A stretch of 64,000 bases of DNA from Modestobacter sp. VKM Ac-2984 (GTDB taxonomy: Bacteria > Actinomycetota > Actinomycetes > Mycobacteriales > Geodermatophilaceae): NCBI RefSeq assembly GCF_026967985.1, contig NZ_JAPVBJ010000008.1, positions 1-64,000 on the forward strand. The letters are read 5' to 3'. The translations under genes were made by a program, and so were the position numbers. Shown in pieces: positions 17,255 through 25,807 of the stretch (position 1 is the stretch's first letter; each line of letters begins with the position of its first letter). Under the pieces are notes generated by a model, which saw only the letters and a list, made by a program, of their open reading frames with translations, was not told the DNA's origin and did no database searches.

Positions 17255-17286
17255 TGCCCACGGTCCGTGTACGCGCACCGTGGGCA
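17255..17286. promoter_or_regulatory. Inverted repeat in the zwf/lipoprotein divergent region
   Basis: TGCCCACGGT and ACCGTGGGCA, perfect 10-bp arms around 12 nt, sit about 85 bp upstream of the zwf start. The position between divergent promoters suits an operator, but no regulator is adjacent. Apart from this, I see no other feature in the 265-bp region. Confidence 0.4.
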
Positions 17287-17434
17287 TGTGTTCTGCATGA
17301 GACCACGCGCAGCGCTGCTTTGTTCCCCTCGTGCTGAACGGCTGCGGCCAGGAGGGAACCGAGCCGAGCACGGCGTGCCGTGAACTGCCGTACGCCGCGT
17401 GTCGTCCCTCGCGGAGCGGGGCACGACGCCGGGC

Positions 17435-17941
17435 ATGACCATGTCCCGCCGAGCCCTGTGGGCCGTCCCCGCCGTCCTCGTCCTGTCCGCCTGTTCGGGC
17501 GGCGAGGGTGCGCCGGCCGGCGACGCGCCGCCGTCGTCGCCGGCCACCTCGGGGGCGACGACGATGGCGCCGGGCGGGGAGTCGGGCAGCGGCACCATGG
17601 CCGGCCTGGAGTTCCAGGACCAGGCCGGCGCCGGGGACGACGTGGTCGTCTCGACGGTGAACGCGCCCGGTGGCGGGTTCGTCGTCATCAGTGCCGAGGG
17701 TGAGGTGCTGGGCGCCACGCGGCTGCAGGTGGGCACCACCCCGGACGTCGCGGTGGAGCTGGACCCGGCGCTGACCGAGGACACCGAGCTGACCGCCACC
17801 CTCTACGCGGACACCGACGCCGACGGGGAGTTCGACCCGGCCGTCGACGAGCCGGTGCCCGCACCGGTGGACGCCACCGACGACGAGGTCGAGGAGCCGG
17901 GCGACGTCGTCGAGGCGGAAGCCACGTACACCGTGGGCTGA
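17435..17941 (+). CDS. Secreted lipoprotein with a DUF7282-like domain
   Basis: A 168-residue protein with a lipoprotein signal: SRR, a hydrophobic stretch, then VLSACSGG with Cys as the lipidation site. After a Ser/Thr/Pro-rich linker comes a beta-rich domain: VVVSTVNAPGGGFVVI, then VELDPALTEDTELTATLYAD and an acidic DTDADGEFDPAVDEPV stretch that could bind calcium. The pattern resembles DUF7282, known mostly from archaeal and actinobacterial surface proteins of unknown function. ATG 17435 or 17441 both keep the signal peptide. It is divergent from zwf. Confidence 0.7.
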   Translation: MTMSRRALWAVPAVLVLSACSGGEGAPAGDAPPSSPATSGATTMAPGGESGSGTMAGLEFQDQAGAGDDVVVSTVNAPGGGFVVISAEGEVLGATRLQVGTTPDVAVELDPALTEDTELTATLYADTDADGEFDPAVDEPVPAPVDATDDEVEEPGDVVEAEATYTVG

Positions 17942-18087
17942 CCGCTGGCCCGGGGACACCGGCTGAGGCCCCTCAGACGCCGGCCGGTCACGGGCCGGCC
18001 CAGGACTGCGTGGTCGCCCGATGTGCCGGGCACCCCCTCAGGACGACCGTTCTCCTCGTTCGACCAGGACGACACGAGGAGACGGTC

Positions 18088-18219
18088 ATGGCGATGCACT
18101 ATCCGAACCCGGCGCTGGAAGCAGAGATCGCCTACCGGCAGGAGCTGGTCCGGGCGGCGTCCCGGCGGGACGGGAGCCGCCGCGGCTCCTGGTTCGGCAG
18201 CCGGCGGCGGCCCCGCTGA
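18088..18219 (+). CDS. Small basic protein, unknown function
   Basis: A 43-residue ORF with a clear Shine-Dalgarno, GAGGAG, six nt before the ATG. The sequence begins AMHYPNPALEAEIAYRQELV and ends in an Arg/Ser-rich tail, an amphipathic helix plus basic end. The good ribosome binding site and non-repetitive composition suggest it is real. It lies 44 bp before the LAL regulator gene on the same strand. I do not recognise the family. Confidence 0.55.
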   Translation: MAMHYPNPALEAEIAYRQELVRAASRRDGSRRGSWFGSRRRPR

Positions 18220-18263
18220 CCGGCCCGGCGCCGCTGTCGGTGGGCTCTGCCACCATCGGCGCC

Positions 18264-21245
18264 GTGCCGCGCTGGGAGGACCCCCCGCTCATCGGCCGGG
18301 CCACCGAACTGGCCCGGCTGATGACGCACGTCGACCAGGCGGTCGAGGGGCGTCCGTCCGCCGTCCTGGTGGCCGGTGATGCCGGGGTCGGCAAGACCCG
18401 GCTGCTGGACGAGCTGAGCCGCCAGGCCACCGTGCGCGGCGCACGCGTGCTCACCGGGCACTGCGTCGACCTCGGCGACGTCGGCCTGCCGTACCTGCCC
18501 TTCGTCGACCTGCTGCGGCCGGTCGTCGCCGACCCGGAGCTGGCGCCGGTGCTGGCCCGGCACCCGGTGCTGGCCGGCCCGCTCACCGGTGGGCCGGGTG
18601 CCCTGGTGCCCGACAGCGCCGCTGCGGAGCTGGGCCGCTCTCTGCCGCGGTCGGTGCTCCGCCCGCCGGAGGACGACGGCCGCCTCCAGCTGTTCGAATC
18701 GGTGGCCGCCCTGCTCGGCGAGCTGGCCACCCAGCAGCCCCTTCTCGTCGTGCTGGAGGACCTGCACTGGGCCGACCGGTCCAGCCGGGACCTGTTGCGC
18801 TACCTGCTGGCCCGGCTGGTCGACCGTCAGGTCGGCGAACCGGTCACCGTCGTCGCCTCCTACCGCGCCGACGACCTGCACCGCCGGCACCCGCTGCGTC
18901 CGCTGCTCGCCGAGCTGGTCCGGCTCCCCGGGGTCGAGCGGCTGCAGCTCGACCCGCTGCCGGACGCCGACGTGGAGCAGCTGGTCCGCCGGCTGGCCGC
19001 CGACTCCGGGCGGACCTCCGCGGCGACCGTCGAGGACGTCGTCGCCCGAGCCGAGGGCAACGCCTTCTACGCCGAGGAGCTGGTCGCCGCGGGGCGGGCC
19101 GGGGAGGTCCTCCCGGGTGGGCTGTCCGACGTCCTGCTGGCCCGCGTCGAGCAGGTGAGCCCGGCCGCTCAGCAGGTGCTGCGGGTGGCCGCCGTCGCCG
19201 GTCGCCAGGTGCGGCACGAGCTGGTCGCCGCCGTCTCCTGGAAGAGCCCGGAGGAGACGGAGCAGGCGCTGACCGAGGCGGTGCACCACCACCTGCTGGT
19301 GGTCTCCGACGACGGCCGCTACCGGTTCCGGCACGCCCTGCTGCGGGAGGCGGTGCTGGCCGATCTGTTGCCCGGGGAGCGGGTGCGGCTGCACGCCGCC
19401 GTCGCCACGCACCTGGCCACCCAGCCGGATGCGGGCACGGCCGCCGAACGGGCCCACCACCTGCGGGAGAGCAACGACCTGCCCGGTGCGCTGGCCGCGT
19501 CCCTGGAGGCGGCGGACGCCGCCCGCCGGGTGGGCGCCCCGGCCGAGCAGCTGCAGCACCTGGAGGCGGTGCTCGCCCTGTGGACGGCGGTGCCCGAGGC
19601 GGCCGAGCGGGCCGGTCGTCCGCAGTGGGCGGTGCTGCTGGACACCGCGGCGGCGGCCCGCGCGGTCGGGGACCTGCACCGTGCCGTGGCGCTGCTGCGC
19701 TCGGCCCAGGAGCTGCTGGGCGCCGACGGCGACCCCGAGGCGCGGGCCCGGGTGCACTACACCCTCGCCCAGGTGCTCGGCCGGATCGAGGAGGCGGCCG
19801 AGGCCCACCGGGAGAGCAGCGTGGCGATGCAGCTGGTGCCGGCCCAGCCGCCCTCGGTGGTGCGCACCTGGGCGGCGGCGACCCATGCCCGCACCAGCTA
19901 CAGCCTGGGGCTGGTGGCCGAGGCGGACACGGCCGCGGAGGAGGCGCTGGCCGCGGCCGACGCCCTCGGCCTGGACAGCGCGTGGGCCGACACCGCCGTG
20001 TCGCTGGCCCGGGGGTCGGGCACCGGGGACCGGGCCGCGGTGCGGGCCCGGTTCGCGGAGGCCCGGGCACGCGCGCAGCGGTCCGGCGACGCCGACGTCG
20101 AGATGCGGGTGTGGTTCAGCCAGGCGATCACCGCGCACGACGCCGGGGAGGTGAGGGAGGCGCTGCAGCTCGCCACCGCCGGGCTGGCCCGAGCCCGTGC
20201 GCTGGGCGTCGAGTGGTCGTTCTACGGCGCCGAGCTGCGGCACCTGCAGGTGCTGGCCCGCTACGTCCTCGGTGACTGGGACGGCAGCCTGGCCGCGGCC
20301 GACGCGCTGGCCCGGGTGCCCGACATGGCCGCCCACGTGCGCGCCGACGGGCTGCTGGTGCTGGTCGGGCGGGGTGACCCGCGGGCCGGGGAGCGGCTGG
20401 GCTGGGCGCAGGGGCCGGCCGCCCGCTGGGACAACCACGTGCTGCTGATGCTGGCCACGGTGGCGGCGGAGATCGAGCTGGCCGGCCAGGCCGGGGACGC
20501 GGCGACGGCGGGGGAGCGCGCCCGCTGGGCCGATCGCCGGCTGCGGGAGCTGTGGGGGGAGGAGCGGCTCGCCTCGGTGCGGCTGGTGGCCACTGCGCTG
20601 GCGGCGGTCGCCGACGCGGCCACCTCGGCCCGCCGGACCGGGGACGAGGCGGCCGTGGCCCGCTGGGTGGCGGAGGCCGCGGAGCTGGCCGAGACCGGCC
20701 GGTCGGCGGCCGCGGTGCAGTACCCGACCGGGATCGAGGCGCGCGCCTGGGGCACGCGGCTGGCGGCCGAACTGGCCCGGGTGCGCGGCGAGGCCGCGGT
20801 GGAGCTCTGGCGGCAGGCGGTCGAGGAGTTCGGCTACGGGCACGTGTACGAGCAGGCCCGCTGCCGGTTCCGGCTGGCCGAGGCGCTGCTCGCCGGCGAC
20901 GAGCGACCTGCCGCGGCGGCCGAGCTGGTGGCCGCGCACGAGGTGGCCGTGCAGCTGGCGGCGGGGCCGTTGCGGACGGCGATCGAGGCCTTGGCCCGCC
21001 GGGGGCGGCTGGAGCTCCCCGGGGTGCCGACGGCGGCGACCACCGTCTTCACCCCGCGCGAGACGGAGGTGCTGGCGCTCGTCGCCCAGGGCCGCACCAA
21101 CCGGCAGATCGGCGCGGAGCTGTTCATCAGCGAGAAGACCGCCAGCGTGCACGTCAGCAACATCCTGGCGAAGCTCGGCGCCTCCGGCCGCACCGAGGCG
21201 GTCGCCCTCGCCGCCGCCCGCGGCCTGCTCCCCTCCCACAGTTGA
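18264..21245 (+). CDS. Large ATP-binding LuxR-family transcriptional regulator (LAL/MalT type)
   Basis: A 993-residue regulator. The N-terminal AAA/STAND ATPase has PPLIGRATELARL, Walker A GDAGVGKT (about residue 38) and Walker B VVLEDLHWADRS. The middle ~500 residues are Ala/Leu-rich helical repeats, likely TPR-like. The C-terminus is a LuxR HTH: FTPRETEVLALVAQGRTNRQIGAEL then SEKTASVHVSNILAKLGA. Such proteins sense a ligand and ATP and activate transcription; the target and ligand are unknown. GTG 18264 is chosen because CACCAT sits seven nt upstream without a Shine-Dalgarno; GTG 18240 is an alternative. Confidence 0.85.
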   Translation: MPRWEDPPLIGRATELARLMTHVDQAVEGRPSAVLVAGDAGVGKTRLLDELSRQATVRGARVLTGHCVDLGDVGLPYLPFVDLLRPVVADPELAPVLARHPVLAGPLTGGPGALVPDSAAAELGRSLPRSVLRPPEDDGRLQLFESVAALLGELATQQPLLVVLEDLHWADRSSRDLLRYLLARLVDRQVGEPVTVVASYRADDLHRRHPLRPLLAELVRLPGVERLQLDPLPDADVEQLVRRLAADSGRTSAATVEDVVARAEGNAFYAEELVAAGRAGEVLPGGLSDVLLARVEQVSPAAQQVLRVAAVAGRQVRHELVAAVSWKSPEETEQALTEAVHHHLLVVSDDGRYRFRHALLREAVLADLLPGERVRLHAAVATHLATQPDAGTAAERAHHLRESNDLPGALAASLEAADAARRVGAPAEQLQHLEAVLALWTAVPEAAERAGRPQWAVLLDTAAAARAVGDLHRAVALLRSAQELLGADGDPEARARVHYTLAQVLGRIEEAAEAHRESSVAMQLVPAQPPSVVRTWAAATHARTSYSLGLVAEADTAAEEALAAADALGLDSAWADTAVSLARGSGTGDRAAVRARFAEARARAQRSGDADVEMRVWFSQAITAHDAGEVREALQLATAGLARARALGVEWSFYGAELRHLQVLARYVLGDWDGSLAAADALARVPDMAAHVRADGLLVLVGRGDPRAGERLGWAQGPAARWDNHVLLMLATVAAEIELAGQAGDAATAGERARWADRRLRELWGEERLASVRLVATALAAVADAATSARRTGDEAAVARWVAEAAELAETGRSAAAVQYPTGIEARAWGTRLAAELARVRGEAAVELWRQAVEEFGYGHVYEQARCRFRLAEALLAGDERPAAAAELVAAHEVAVQLAAGPLRTAIEALARRGRLELPGVPTAATTVFTPRETEVLALVAQGRTNRQIGAELFISEKTASVHVSNILAKLGASGRTEAVALAAARGLLPSHS

Positions 21246-21303
21246 TCATCGGCGAACGGCTGCGCCCGGCGGCGTGTCACCCAGCCGTTCGCCGATGATC
21301 AAC
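21241..21303. terminator. Bidirectional terminator with 22-bp perfect arms containing both stop codons
   Basis: Arms 21241-21262 and 21282-21303 are exact reverse complements around a 19-nt loop. The TGA stops of the plus-strand LAL gene (21243-21245) and the minus-strand PspC gene (21299-21301) are mirror images within the arms. Confidence 0.85.
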
Positions 21304-21631
21304 GCGCGATGTCCGCGTTCGGCCGGGTGAACCGGGCGCGGAGCCGCTCGACCCACTCGTCGAGCAGGTTGGTGCGGTCGGCGGGACCGGCGGGTGCGGC
21401 CGGCATCAGCAGCCAGAGCACGAGGTAGACCGCCACCCCCGAGCCACCGGCCAGCGTGAGCGCGACGAAGCCCACCCGCCACAGCAGTACGTCGATCCCG
21501 GTGTGCCGGGCCAGCCCGCTGGAGACGCCCCCGAGCCAGAGGTCGGTGCGGCTCCGCCGCAGCGGCGGGCGGACGGTCTCGGTGCCCGGGGTCTCGGTCT
21601 GGATGGCCTCGGTGCGCGCGGTCTCGGTCAT
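21299..21631 (-). CDS. PspC-domain membrane protein
   Basis: A 110-residue protein. After a 35-residue Thr/Glu-rich N-terminus comes the PspC domain: TDLWLGGVSSGLARHTGIDVLLWRVGFVAL, one or two membrane helices, and VYLVLWLLMPA. PspC domains take part in envelope-stress sensing and phage-shock responses. ATG 21631 is chosen; the in-frame upstream ATG adds residues not typical of the family. No other psp gene is nearby. It ends in the shared 22-bp inverted repeat. Confidence 0.85.
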   Translation of the reverse strand: MTETARTEAIQTETPGTETVRPPLRRSRTDLWLGGVSSGLARHTGIDVLLWRVGFVALTLAGGSGVAVYLVLWLLMPAAPAGPADRTNLLDEWVERLRARFTRPNADIAR

Positions 21632-21729
21632 GACCTGAGCCTGCGCGCTGCGGCGTCCCCGCGGCATCGGGGAAGACCCGGATCCGTCCCTGGTCTTGCG
21701 CTGAGCGTCGGTCGGGGTGCCGGCCGGTT

Positions 21730-21795
21730 GAGTGCGCAGTCGTGGTCGTCGACACGGGGCGACACGCCGGGCCGAGCGACCACAACTGCTCAGTC
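21730..21795 (-). terminator. Imperfect inverted repeat after the SF2 helicase
   Basis: GAGTGCGCAGTCGTGGTCG (21730-21748) pairs with 21777-21795 at 16 of 19 positions (one mismatch is G-T). It is about 20 bp downstream of the helicase stop at 21813. Confidence 0.5.
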
Positions 21796-21812
21796 GAGCG
21801 GGGGAGCGCCCG

Positions 21813-23600
21813 TCAGAGCATGGTGCGGAGGCGCTCGCGGCGGGCGCGGAGGACGTCGACCGACGCCGAGGCCGAGGGCGGCCCGGGCACCGACTGGCGC
21901 AGCTGGGTGTGCACCACGGCCTGCGGCTGGGACGTCTTCGCGGCGACGCGGTTGACCAGCCGGTTGATCTCCCGGCGGAGCTCCGTGGCGTCGCGCCAGG
22001 AGCGGCCGGCCTCCTCCTCCTCGGGGTGGTCCTCGACGACCATGAAGTCGTCGTCCCCCCGTGCGTGCGAGGCGGCGATCCGGATCCGCAGCTCGTCGTC
22101 CCGCTTGGCCAGCAGCTCGGCGGTCTGCGCCGGGGTGAGCAGCCCGGGGATGCCCAGGAAGTCCTCCGCGTCGGCCTCCAGCGGCACCACCGCAGGGGAG
22201 CCCTCGCCGGTGTGCGCCGTCCCGCTGGACAGCAGGTGCGCGAACCGGGCGTCGGCCTCCAGCGCCTCCCACTGCTTCATCTCGCCCTCGCGCGGCTCCC
22301 GCGGCGGCAGGTCGAGCGCCTCCAGCTCCTCGTCGGGCTGGCTCTTCGGCGGCGGCATGACGTGGTTGCGCTGCTCCTCCATCGACGCGGCCAGCGACAG
22401 CAGCGGGCGCACGGCAGGGAGGAAGACGGTCGCCGACTCGTGCGGCGCCCGGGCACGCACGACGCGGCCGACGGCCTGGGCGAAGAACAGCGGCGTCCGG
22501 TAGGAGGTCATCCAGGCCAGGACGGCGGCGCGCGGCACGTCGACGCCCTCGGAGACCATCCGCACGCAGACCGCGATCCGGGCGCCGCCCTTGTTGAACT
22601 TCTCGATCTTCTTCGACGCCTTGGGGTCGTCGGAGAGGATCAGCTCCGGCGCCTTGCCGGTCACCCGGCGGACGATCTTGGCGTACTCACGGGCGTCGTC
22701 CTGGTCGCTGGCCAGCACCAGCCCGGCGGCGTCGGGCATGCCGCCCTCCTCGCGGAGGTGGGTGATCCGGTCGTCCATCGCGGCGATCACGTGCGGCACC
22801 CACTGGCCCTTGGGGTCCAGCGCGGTGCGCCACGCCTGCATCTCCACCGAGCGGGTGCCGGCCTCGCTCAGCGACGCGGCGACGACCTCGCCGGCGGAGT
22901 TCCGCCAGCGGGACGTGCCCGTGTAGGCCGCGAAGACGACGGGACGGACGACGCTGTCGGCCAGCGCCTCCTTGTAGCCGTAGGTGAAGTCGGCCGTCGA
23001 CATCAGGCCGCCCTGGCCCTCGAACCCGTCCTCCACGTACTTCACGAAGGGGATGCGCTCGTCGGCCTTGGTGCGGAACGGCGTCCCGGTCAGGCACAGC
23101 CGGCGGGCCGCCCGGCCGTAGGCCTCCTCGACCGCCTCACCCCAGGACAGGCCGTCGCCGGCGTGGTGCACCTCGTCCAGGATGACCAGCGTCTTGACCG
23201 TGGTCGCACGCGCTGCGTGCAGCATCGGCTTGCCGGCGACCTGGGCGTAGGTGGTCACGTAGCCCTGCGTGCCGGCGCGCACCGGGCCGACGGCGTTGGT
23301 CAGGTTCGGGTCGAGCACGATGCCCATCGCGTCGGCGGCGTCGGCCCACTGCATGCGCAGGTGGTCGGTCGGGCAGACCACGATCACCCGGGCGACCTCG
23401 CGCTTGGCGAGCAGCCGGGCGGCCAGGGTCAGGGCGAACGTGGTCTTCCCGGCACCCGGCGTCGCGGTGACCAGGAAGTCCTTCGGGGACTCCTCCTCGT
23501 ACTTGCCGAGGGCCGCCTGCTGCCAGGCCCGGAGCGGTCGGCTGTTCGTCTGCGGGGCCCGGGCCGCCGCCTGTGTCGCAGTCGCCATGTCGGGGCCCAT
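21813..23600 (-). CDS. SF2 DEAD/DEAH-box helicase
   Basis: A 595-residue helicase. RPLRAWQQAALGKYE is a Q-type motif, Walker A is TATPGAGKTTFAL (about residue 46), motif II is ILDEVHHAGDG (DEVH) and motif III is LTGTPFRT. The second RecA domain has MVSEGVDVPRA and QAVGRVVRARA (motifs V and VI). The C-terminal ~150 residues are acidic and Glu/Arg-rich. This fits the COG1061-type helicases of actinobacteria, probably DNA repair or restart proteins. Start ATG 23600; ATG 23588 (ATATQAAA) is equally possible. Confidence 0.85.
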   Translation of the reverse strand: MGPDMATATQAAARAPQTNSRPLRAWQQAALGKYEEESPKDFLVTATPGAGKTTFALTLAARLLAKREVARVIVVCPTDHLRMQWADAADAMGIVLDPNLTNAVGPVRAGTQGYVTTYAQVAGKPMLHAARATTVKTLVILDEVHHAGDGLSWGEAVEEAYGRAARRLCLTGTPFRTKADERIPFVKYVEDGFEGQGGLMSTADFTYGYKEALADSVVRPVVFAAYTGTSRWRNSAGEVVAASLSEAGTRSVEMQAWRTALDPKGQWVPHVIAAMDDRITHLREEGGMPDAAGLVLASDQDDAREYAKIVRRVTGKAPELILSDDPKASKKIEKFNKGGARIAVCVRMVSEGVDVPRAAVLAWMTSYRTPLFFAQAVGRVVRARAPHESATVFLPAVRPLLSLAASMEEQRNHVMPPPKSQPDEELEALDLPPREPREGEMKQWEALEADARFAHLLSSGTAHTGEGSPAVVPLEADAEDFLGIPGLLTPAQTAELLAKRDDELRIRIAASHARGDDDFMVVEDHPEEEEAGRSWRDATELRREINRLVNRVAAKTSQPQAVVHTQLRQSVPGPPSASASVDVLRARRERLRTML

Positions 23601-23816
23601 TCTGGTCGGCGGGGGAGCAACACGCCCAACCGGGTACCTCCGGCGCGCCCCGTGCGGCAGGGCGTATGGGGAACCGCTGCCAGGCCGCTGAGCTGGACGT
23701 TCGTCGGATCGCCCGGCTGACTGTGGCGCTCGTCATGCTCGGGCGGGACCGGCCCGTCACGCCCCACCGGTCCCGCCGCTCCCCACCGTCCCGGCGGTCG
23801 CTGGGAGACTCCGCCG

Positions 23817-24383
23817 GTGCGTGATCGGACCGACCTGTCCCTGTCCTGGCTGCCCTGCCCTGAGGCGGTGTCGGAGCAGCTGCGTGCCGAGCTGACGGCG
23901 TGCTGGCGGGACGTCGCCAACGCCGGGGGAGCGGTCGGGTTCGCCCAACAGCTGCCGGTCACCGACGACGTCGTCCGCGCGGCCGTGGACGACACCGTGG
24001 CCGGCCTCGGCGCCGGCCGGCTGCTGGTCGCCCGCCGGGACGGCGAACTGGCCGGCTGGCTGCTGCTCACCACCAACGCCGACCCGGTGCGCGCCCACTG
24101 GGGCCGGGTGACCCGGGTGATGACCGCGCTGTCCGCTCGGGGCAGCGGTGCGGGGCGGGCGCTGATGACCGAGCTCGGCCGCGCCGCCCGGGAGGACCTC
24201 GGCCTGGACCGGCTGCGGCTGCGGCTGGAGGTGCGGGGCGGGACCGGGTACGAGGCCTTCTACGCCCGGTTCGGCTGGCAGGTGATCGGTCGCTGGCCCG
24301 GCGCCCTGGCGGTCACCCCGGAGGACCGGCGTGACGAGTTGCTCATGTCCCTGACGCTGACGGAGGCGCCCGGCGCGTCGTAA
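23817..24383 (+). CDS. GNAT-family N-acetyltransferase
   Basis: A 188-residue protein with a GNAT fold: LLVARRDGELAGWLLL is beta-4, the acetyl-CoA loop is RGSGAGRALMTELGRAARE (R/Q-x-x-G-x-A), and RLRLEVRGGTGYEAFYARFGWQVIG completes the fold. The acceptor substrate is unknown. GTG 23817 lacks a Shine-Dalgarno but follows GAGACT by six nt, a possible leaderless start. It is divergent from the helicase; the 216-bp gap between starts shows no other element. Confidence 0.8.
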   Translation: MRDRTDLSLSWLPCPEAVSEQLRAELTACWRDVANAGGAVGFAQQLPVTDDVVRAAVDDTVAGLGAGRLLVARRDGELAGWLLLTTNADPVRAHWGRVTRVMTALSARGSGAGRALMTELGRAAREDLGLDRLRLRLEVRGGTGYEAFYARFGWQVIGRWPGALAVTPEDRRDELLMSLTLTEAPGAS

Positions 24384-24492
24384 GGTGGGGGTGGCCCCTT
24401 GACCAGGAGGCCCCTCGGCGCGGATCCGGGCGGGACACCCCCCGCCCCCCAGCGCCACTTCCCCTCACTGCGCCGTGCCTCCTGGAGCCCTC

Positions 24493-25698
24493 GTGTCTGC
24501 TGCCGTCCTCGCCCCGCCCGTCCCTGCGCTCGCCCAGCGGCTCGCCGGGGTCGCCAGTTCCCCGGTCCGTGAGCTGCTGGCCCTGCTCGACCGGCCGCAG
24601 GTCATCTCCTTCGCCGGTGGGCTGCCCGCCCCCGAGCTGTTCGACCTGGACGGCGTCCGCGCCGCCTACGACGCCGTGCTGTGGAGCCCGCACGCCCGCC
24701 GCGCGCTGCAGTACGCCCCGACCGAGGGCGACCGCCAGCTGCGGGCCCGGGTGGCCGGCCGGCTGAGCGCGCGCGGGATGTTCAGCTCCGTCGACGACCT
24801 GCTGGTCACCTCGGGCTCGCAGCAGGCCCTCACCCTGCTGGCGACCGCGCTGGTCGACCCGGGGGCGGTCGTGCTGGTCGAGGACCCGACGTACCTGGCC
24901 GCGCTGCAGTGTTTCCAGCTGGCCGGCGCCCGCGTCGTCCCGGTGGCCACCGACGGGGACGGCATGGACCCCGACGCGCTGGAGGAGGCGATCCGGCGGG
25001 AACGGCCGGCGCTGGTCTACCTGGTCCCGACGTTCGCCAACCCGACCGGCCGGACCATGCCCGCCGACCGGCGCGCCGAGGTCGTGGCGCTCACCGAGCG
25101 GCACGGGGTCTGGCTGGTCGAGGACGACCCCTACGGAGAGCTGCGCTACCGGGGTGCCGACGTCGCGCCGCTGGCCGCCCAGCCGGGCGCCGACGGCCAC
25201 GTCGTCCACGTCGGCAGCTTCTCCAAGATCGCCGCTCCCGGGCTGCGGCTGGGCTGGCTGCGCGCGCCGTCCCGGCTGCTGCCGGCGCTGACCGTCGCCA
25301 AGCAGGCGGCCGACCTGCACACCTCGACGATCGACCAGGCGGCCGCGGCGGTGTGGTTCGGCACGGCCGACGTCGAGACCCACCTCGCCCGGCTGCGGAC
25401 GGCCTACCGGCGGCGGCGGGACGCGATGGTCGACGCGCTGCCGGCGGCCCTGCCGGCCGGCAGCACCTGGACCGAGCCGGACGGCGGCATGTTCGTCTGG
25501 GTCCGGCTGCCCCGCGGCGTGGACACCGCCGAGCTGCTGCCGCGGGCGCTCGCCGCCGACGTCGCGTTCGTGCCGGGGGCCTCCTTCTACGCCGGCATCC
25601 CGGACCGGGCGACGCTGCGGCTGTCGTTCACCACGCACAAGCCGGAGCGGATCGCCGAGGGCATGGCCCGGCTGGGCACCGTCCTGCGCGGCTGCTGA
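24493..25698 (+). CDS. PLP-dependent aminotransferase, class I/II
   Basis: A 401-residue fold-type I aminotransferase. Landmarks are ISFAGGLPAPELFD (N-terminal substrate segment), YAPTEGDRQLR, SGSQQALTLLA, YLVPTFANPTGRTM, the Asp in VEDDPYGELRY and the PLP lysine in GSFSKIAAPGLRLGW. The pattern matches 2-aminoadipate/valine-pyruvate type (LysN/YdcR-like) enzymes without a GntR domain. The in vivo substrate cannot be fixed. GTG 24493 has GGAG six nt upstream and is preferred over GTG 24475. Confidence 0.85.
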   Translation: MSAAVLAPPVPALAQRLAGVASSPVRELLALLDRPQVISFAGGLPAPELFDLDGVRAAYDAVLWSPHARRALQYAPTEGDRQLRARVAGRLSARGMFSSVDDLLVTSGSQQALTLLATALVDPGAVVLVEDPTYLAALQCFQLAGARVVPVATDGDGMDPDALEEAIRRERPALVYLVPTFANPTGRTMPADRRAEVVALTERHGVWLVEDDPYGELRYRGADVAPLAAQPGADGHVVHVGSFSKIAAPGLRLGWLRAPSRLLPALTVAKQAADLHTSTIDQAAAAVWFGTADVETHLARLRTAYRRRRDAMVDALPAALPAGSTWTEPDGGMFVWVRLPRGVDTAELLPRALAADVAFVPGASFYAGIPDRATLRLSFTTHKPERIAEGMARLGTVLRGC

Positions 25699-25713
25699 GG
25701 CCTCGCGGCGAAC

Positions 25714-25769
25714 GAGGAACGCCCCGTCGCTGGGTCCCCGGACGGGGTCCCGGCAACGGGGCGTTCCTC
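25714..25769. terminator. Bidirectional terminator between the aminotransferase and the XPB helicase
   Basis: GAGGAACGCCCCGT (25714-25727) pairs perfectly with ACGGGGCGTTCCTC (25756-25769), enclosing a second GGGTCCCC/GGGGTCC stem. The two flanking genes converge on it. The remaining bases up to the xpb stop include another short CTCGCT/AGCGAG hairpin. Confidence 0.75.
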
Positions 25770-25807
25770 GATGCGGCCCCCTCGCTGGGGAGCGAGCGGG
25801 TCCTTGC

